Assembly (NCBI GenBank): GCA_958298945.1 | Contig: OY282608.1 | Coordinates: 73,952,806 to 74,016,805 of the forward strand | Reading direction: 5' to 3' | From: Atherix ibis | Taxonomy: Eukaryota; Arthropoda; Insecta; Diptera; Athericidae | Length of the DNA stretch: 64,000 nucleotides | Part shown: piece after piece, positions 58,785 through 64,000 of the stretch | Layout: the number at the start of each line of letters is the position of its first letter | Numbering within the stretch: the first letter of the stretch is position 1 | The notes under the pieces: generated by a model | What the model was told of the DNA's origin: nothing | What the model saw: only the letters and a program-made list of their open reading frames with translations | The model's database searches: none | Made by a program: the position numbers and the translations under genes

Positions 58785-59798
58785 CCAACAAGCCAACAAA
58801 CCAACAAGTCAACAAACGAACAAGCCAACAAAACAACAAACCAACAAACCAACACACCAACAAACCAACAAACCAACAAACCAACAAACCAACAAACCAA
58901 CAAACAAATAAACCAACAAACCAACAAACCAAAAAACAACAAACCAACAAACCAACAAACCAACAAGCCAACAAACCAACAAAGCAACAAGCCAACAAAC
59001 CAACAAACCAAAAAACCAACAAACGAACAAACCAGCAAACCAACAAACCAACAAACAAACAAACCAGCAAACCAATAAACCAACAAACCAACAAATAAAC
59101 AAACCAACAAACTAACAAACCAACAAACCAACAAACCAACAAACCAACAAAGCAACAAGCCAACAAACCAACAAACCAACAAGCCAAAAAACAAACAAAC
59201 CAATAAACCAACAAACCAACAAACCAACAAACCAACAAACCAACAAACCAACAAATCAACAAGCCAACAAACCAACAAACCAACAAACCAACAAACGAAC
59301 AAACGAACAAACCAACAAACCAACAAACCAACAAACCAACAAACCAACAAGCCAACAAACCAACAAACAACCAAGCCAACCAACCAATAAACCAACAAAC
59401 CAACAAACCAACAAACCAATAAACAAATAAACCAACAAACCAACAAACCAACAAACCAACAAACCAACAAACCAACAAACCAACAAACCAACAAACCAAC
59501 AAGACAACAAACCAACAAACCAACAAGCCAACAAACCAACAAACCAACAAACCAACAAAACAGCAAACCAACAAACCAACAAACCAACAAACGAACAAAC
59601 GAACAAACCAACAAATCAACAAACCAACAAACAAACAAACCAACAAACCAACAATCCAACAAACCAACAAGCCAACAAATCACCAAAAAAATAAACCAAA
59701 AACCAACAAACAAACAAACCAACAAACCAACAAACCAACAAACCACCAAACGAACAAACCAACAAACCAAGTAACCAATAAACCAACAAAACAACAAA
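58785..59798. repeat. 1,014-bp tandem duplication, copy 2
   Basis: Adjacent second copy of the 57,771-58,784 block, same orientation. It ends where CCAACAAGCC is followed by CAACACCCC (59811), whereas copy 1 is followed by the start of copy 2. The unit is 6 bp more than a multiple of 8, which reflects phase breaks within it, not at the junction. Confidence 0.9.
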
Positions 59799-60893
59799 CC
59801 AACAAGCCAACACCCCAACAAACCAACAAGCCAAAAAGCCAACAAAACAACAAACCAACAAACCAACAAACCAACAAACCAACAAGCCAACAAACCAACA
59901 AACCAACAAGCCAACAAGCCAGCAAACCAAAAAACCAACAAACGAACAAACCGGCAAACCAACAAACCAACAAACGAACAAACCAACACACAAACAAACA
60001 AACAAACCAACAAACAAACAAACCAACAAACCAATTAACCAACAAACCAACAAACCAACAAATCAACAAATCAACAAACCAACAAACCAACAAACCAACA
60101 AACCAACAAGCCAACAAACCAACAAACCAACAAGCCAACAAGCCAACAAACCAACAAGCCAACAAACGAACAAGCCAACAAAACAACAAACCAACAAACC
60201 AACACACCAACAAACCAACAAACCAAAAAACCAACAAACCAACAAACCAACAAACAAATAAACCAACAAACCAACAAACCAAAAAACAACAAACCAACAA
60301 ACCAACAAGCCAACAAACCAACAAACCAACAAGCCAACAAGCCAACAAACCAACAAACCAACAAACCAACAAACCAACAAACCAACAAACCAACAAAGCA
60401 ACAAGCCAACAAACCAACAAACCAACAAGTCAACAAGCCAAAAAACAAACAAACCAATAAACCAACAAACCAACAAACCTACAAACCAACAAACCAACAA
60501 ACCAACAAACCAAGAAGCCAACAAACCAACAAACCAACAAACCAACAAACGCACAAACCAACAAACCAACAAACCAACAAACCAACAAGCCAACAAACCA
60601 ACAAACCAACAAGCCAACCAACCAATAAACCAACAAACCAACAAACCAACAAACCAATAAACAAGTAAACCAACAAACCAACAAACCAACAAACCAACAA
60701 ACCAACAAACCAATAAACCAACAAACCAACAAGCCAACAAACCAACAAACCAACAAGCCAACAAACCAACAAACCAACAAACCAACAAACCAACAAAACA
60801 ACAAACCAACATACCAACAAACCAACAAACGAACAAACCAACAAACCAAAAAACCAACAAACAAACAAACCAACAAACCAACAAACCAACAAT
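59703..60893. repeat. 1,191-bp tandem duplication, copy 1
   Basis: Variants recur exactly 1,191 bp later: CCACCAAACGAAC near 59744/60935, CAACACCCC at 59811/61002, CCAATTAACC near 60032/61223, CAAACGCAC near 60547/61738 and CAAACAAGTAAACC near 60659/61850. I saw no difference between copies in the stretches compared. The left edge is where CAACAAACAAACC is preceded by AAACC in copy 1 but by AATCC in copy 2. It overlaps the end of the 1,014-bp block. Confidence 0.92.
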
Positions 60894-62084
60894 CCAACAA
60901 ACAAACAAACCAACAAACCAACAAACCAACAAACCACCAAACGAACAAACCAACAAACCAAGTAACCAATAAACCAACAAAACAACAAACCAACAAGCCA
61001 ACACCCCAACAAACCAACAAGCCAAAAAGCCAACAAAACAACAAACCAACAAACCAACAAACCAACAAACCAACAAGCCAACAAACCAACAAACCAACAA
61101 GCCAACAAGCCAGCAAACCAAAAAACCAACAAACGAACAAACCGGCAAACCAACAAACCAACAAACGAACAAACCAACACACAAACAAACAAACAAACCA
61201 ACAAACAAACAAACCAACAAACCAATTAACCAACAAACCAACAAACCAACAAATCAACAAATCAACAAACCAACAAACCAACAAACCAACAAACCAACAA
61301 GCCAACAAACCAACAAACCAACAAGCCAACAAGCCAACAAACCAACAAGCCAACAAACGAACAAGCCAACAAAACAACAAACCAACAAACCAACACACCA
61401 ACAAACCAACAAACCAAAAAACCAACAAACCAACAAACCAACAAACAAATAAACCAACAAACCAACAAACCAAAAAACAACAAACCAACAAACCAACAAG
61501 CCAACAAACCAACAAACCAACAAGCCAACAAGCCAACAAACCAACAAACCAACAAACCAACAAACCAACAAACCAACAAACCAACAAAGCAACAAGCCAA
61601 CAAACCAACAAACCAACAAGTCAACAAGCCAAAAAACAAACAAACCAATAAACCAACAAACCAACAAACCTACAAACCAACAAACCAACAAACCAACAAA
61701 CCAAGAAGCCAACAAACCAACAAACCAACAAACCAACAAACGCACAAACCAACAAACCAACAAACCAACAAACCAACAAGCCAACAAACCAACAAACCAA
61801 CAAGCCAACCAACCAATAAACCAACAAACCAACAAACCAACAAACCAATAAACAAGTAAACCAACAAACCAACAAACCAACAAACCAACAAACCAACAAA
61901 CCAATAAACCAACAAACCAACAAGCCAACAAACCAACAAACCAACAAGCCAACAAACCAACAAACCAACAAACCAACAAACCAACAAAACAACAAACCAA
62001 CATACCAACAAACCAACAAACGAACAAACCAACAAACCAAAAAACCAACAAACAAACAAACCAACAAACCAACAAACCAACAAT
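60894..62084. repeat. 1,191-bp tandem duplication, copy 2
   Basis: Adjacent second copy of the 59,703-60,893 block in the same orientation, apparently identical over the parts compared. It ends at CAATCC near 62083, after which the array continues with an AAGCC octamer and an A7-T marker at 62113 that are not part of the unit. Confidence 0.92.
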
Positions 62085-64000
62085 CCAACAAACCAACAAG
62101 CCAACAAACCAACAAAAAAATAAACCAAAAACCAACAAACCAACAAACCAATAAACCAACAAACCAACAAACCAACAAACCAACAAACCAAAAAACCAAC
62201 AAACCAACAAACCAACAAACCAACAAGCGAACAAACTAACAAACCAAGTAACCAATAAACCAACAAACCAACAAACCAACAAGCCAACAAACCAACAAAC
62301 CAACAAGCCAACAAGCCAACAAAACAACAAACCAACAAACCAACAAACCGGCAAACCAACAAACCAACAAACAAACAAACCAACAAACCAATAAACCAAC
62401 AAACCAACAAACAAACAAACCAACAAACTAACAAACCAACAAACCAACAAACCAACAAACCAACAAAGCAACAAGCCAACAAACCAACAAACCAACAAAC
62501 CAACAAGCCAACAAGCCAACAAGCCAAAAAACAAACAAACAAACAAACCAACAAACCAACAAACCAACAAACCAACAAACCACCAAACCAACAAACCAAC
62601 AAACCAACAAACCAACAAGCCAACAAACCAACAAACCAACAAACGAACAAACCAACAAACCAACAAACCAACAAGCCAACAAACCAACAAACCAACAAGC
62701 CAACCAACCAATAAACCAACAAACCAACAAACCAACAAGGCAACAAACCAATAAACAAATAAACCAACAAACCAACAAACCATCAAACCAACAAACCAAC
62801 AAACCAACAAGCCAACAAACCAACAAACCAACAAGCCAACAAACCAACAAACCAACAAACCAACAAAACAACAAACGAACAAACCAACAAACCAACAAAC
62901 GAACAAACCAACAAACCAACAAACCAACAAACAAACAAACCAACAAACCAACAATCCACCAAACCCACAAGCCAACAAACCAAAAAAAAAATAAACCAAA
63001 ACCAACAAACCAAGAAACCAACAAACCAACAAACCAACAAACCAACAAACCAACAAACCAACAAACCAACAAACCAACAAACAAACAAACCAACAAACCA
63101 ACAAACCAACAAACCAACAAACCAACAAACCAACAAACCAACAAACCAACAAACGAACAAACCAACAAACCAAGTAACCAATAAAGCAACAAACCAACAA
63201 ACCAACAAGCCAACAAACCAACAAACCAACAAGCCAATAAGCCAACAAGCCAACAAACCAAAAAACCAACAAGCCAACAAACCAACAAACCAACAAACCA
63301 ACCAGCCAATAAACCAACAAACCAACAAACCTACAAACCAAAAAGCCAAAAAACCAACAAACCAACAAACCAACAAACCAACAAACCAACAAACCAACAA
63401 TTCAACAAAACAACAAGCCAACAAACCAAAAAACCAACAAGCCAACAAACCAAAAAACCAACAAAGGAACAAACCAACCAACAAACAAACCAACAAACCA
63501 ACAAACAAACAAATCAACAAACCAACAAACCAATAAACCACCAAACCAACAAACCAACAAACCAACAACCCAACAAGCCAACAAACCAACAAGCCAACAA
63601 ACCAAGAAACCAACAAGCCAACAAGCCAACAAACCAACAAGCCAACAAACGAACAAGCCAACAAACCAACAAACCAACAAACCATTAAACCAACAAATCA
63701 ACAAACCAACAAACCAACAAGTCAACAAGCCAACAAACCAACAAACCAACAAGCCAACAAACCAAAAAACCAACAAACGAACAAACCAGCAAACCAACAA
63801 ACCAACAAACAAACAAACCAACAAACCAATAAACCAACAAAACAATAAACCAACAAACCAACAAACTAACAAACCAGCAAGCCAACAAACCAAAAAACCA
63901 ACAAACCAACAAACCAACAAAGCAACAAGCCAACAAACCAACAAACCAACAAGCCAGCAAGCCAAAAAATAAACAAACCAACAAACCAACAAGCCAACAA
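62085..64000. repeat. Octamer array to window end
   Basis: Ordinary variant-bearing array with A7-T markers at 62113 and 62981. The latter is an expanded A10 form followed by a shorter CCAAAACC spacer. Other variants are AAGCGAAC near 62225, AAGGCAAC near 62738, CATCAAACC near 62782, AAAGGAAC near 63464 and CCATTAAACC near 63683. The array does not end within the window and no flanking unique DNA is seen. Confidence 0.85.

Larger units (their letters stand above)
114..63005. repeat. Recurrent A7-T marker module (CAAAAAAATAAACC...CCAAAAACC)
   Basis: A fixed block of changes, CAAAAAAATAAACC followed by a 5-A spacer before the next CC, recurs at least 44 times. Start positions read by eye: 114, 4189, 10231, 11510, 13732, 15011, 15498, 15841, 16072, 16783, 18398, 20173, 22387, 22586, 24488, 26610, 29207, 31373, 31570, 35315, 36209, 37232, 37821, 39117, 39340, 40346, 41033, 42064, 42653, 43949, 44172, 45186, 45873, 47010, 48599, 50092, 51105, 53467, 54481, 57144, 58670, 59684, 62113, 62981. 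Variants: AAATATAAA at 15841, 16783 and 18398; A6 at 50092; A10 at 62981. Because CCAAAAACC is one base shorter than the expected spacing, each copy shifts the octamer phase by one. AATCCAAC and AAGCCAAC octamers often lie just upstream. Confidence 0.85.
1..64000. repeat. Octanucleotide satellite array (AAACCAAC)n / (GTTGGTTT)n
   Basis: Every line of the window reads as head-to-tail copies of the 8-mer AAACCAAC, all in one orientation, with scattered single-base variants. Common variant octamers are AAGCCAAC, AAACGAAC, AAACAAAC, AAATCAAC, AAACTAAC and AAACCAAT, plus CCAAAAAACC and CCAAGAAACC across two units. Shorter or longer spacers such as CCAACCAAC (4 bp lost) and ACCACAAACC change the phase. 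Both window ends lie inside the repeat, so the array boundaries are not visible. The + strand is nearly free of G and T. No promoter, start context, codon bias or domain is visible anywhere. A eukaryotic satellite or giant microsatellite is the simplest reading; species and chromosomal position cannot be told. Confidence 0.98.

Noticed and set aside
1..64000. CRISPR array
   Set aside because: The repeat is 8 bp with no spacers; the sequence between variants is more of the same repeat. No cas genes are present.
1..64000. Polyadenylation signals (AATAAA) on the + strand
   Set aside because: AATAAA arises wherever CCAACAAACC mutates to CCAATAAACC and in every A7-T marker. It is frequent, has no associated gene and no downstream element.
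1..64000. Membrane proteins or transporters from the hydrophobic L/V/C/W/F/G translations
   Set aside because: Hydrophobicity follows from the GTTGGTTT codons in every - strand frame. No loops, charges, signal peptide or family motif can be seen.
1..64000. tRNA, rRNA or other structured RNA genes
   Set aside because: The + strand has almost no G or T, so it cannot form the base-paired stems these RNAs need. No unique sequence is present.
1..64000. A new gene system or defence island
   Set aside because: No coding sequence is present, so nothing supports a protein-based system. The novelty, if any, lies in the satellite's structure and turnover.

Overview
The whole 64 kb window is one uninterrupted tandem array of an 8-bp unit, AAACCAAC on the + strand (GTTGGTTT on the - strand). 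It begins and ends inside the array, so the true array is longer than 64 kb. I found no unique flanking sequence, no transposable element, no RNA gene and no credible protein-coding gene. The + strand is almost only A and C; G and T occur only as scattered variant bases within octamers. This points to a eukaryotic satellite or very long microsatellite locus, probably assembled from long reads. Nothing in the sequence identifies the species.

All apparent ORFs come from the repeat. The unit is 8 bp, not a multiple of 3, and neither strand of a perfect octamer run contains a stop codon. All six frames therefore stay open and read cyclic forms of two octapeptides: NKPTNQQT on + and LVCWFVGL on -. 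Stops appear only where variant octamers make TAA or TGA (+), or TTA, CTA or TCA read from the - strand.

The interesting structure is higher order. Variant octamers act as barcodes and show that the array grew by block duplication. From left to right: (1) about 1-10 kb is a subfamily marked by GACGAAC and AAATGAACC variants and by a GTAACC doublet 104 bp apart. (2) 8.1-15.1 kb is a nearly perfect 3,501-bp tandem duplication. (3) About 16.2-19.4 kb is a 1.6-kb duplication. (4) 20-33 kb is a mosaic of 2.1-2.6 kb blocks with a 152-bp (19-octamer) subunit; 25.1-32.2 kb carries an unusual cluster of single-base indels. (5) 33.7-34.6 kb is a nested 464/312/152-bp series. (6) 36.26-45.93 kb is a 4.83-kb tandem duplication. 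(7) 46.0-49.2 kb is a 1.6-kb duplication. (8) 49.1-55.6 kb is a roughly 3.37-kb duplication with a 423-bp local duplication inside. (9) 57.77-59.80 kb is 2 x 1,014 bp. (10) 59.70-62.08 kb is 2 x 1,191 bp. A recurrent marker module (an A7-T run) occurs at least 44 times.

No genes act together here. The window is best read as a record of satellite amplification. Its most checkable open questions are whether the block duplications and the indel cluster are real or assembly artefacts, and whether the G/T strand has a structural role.
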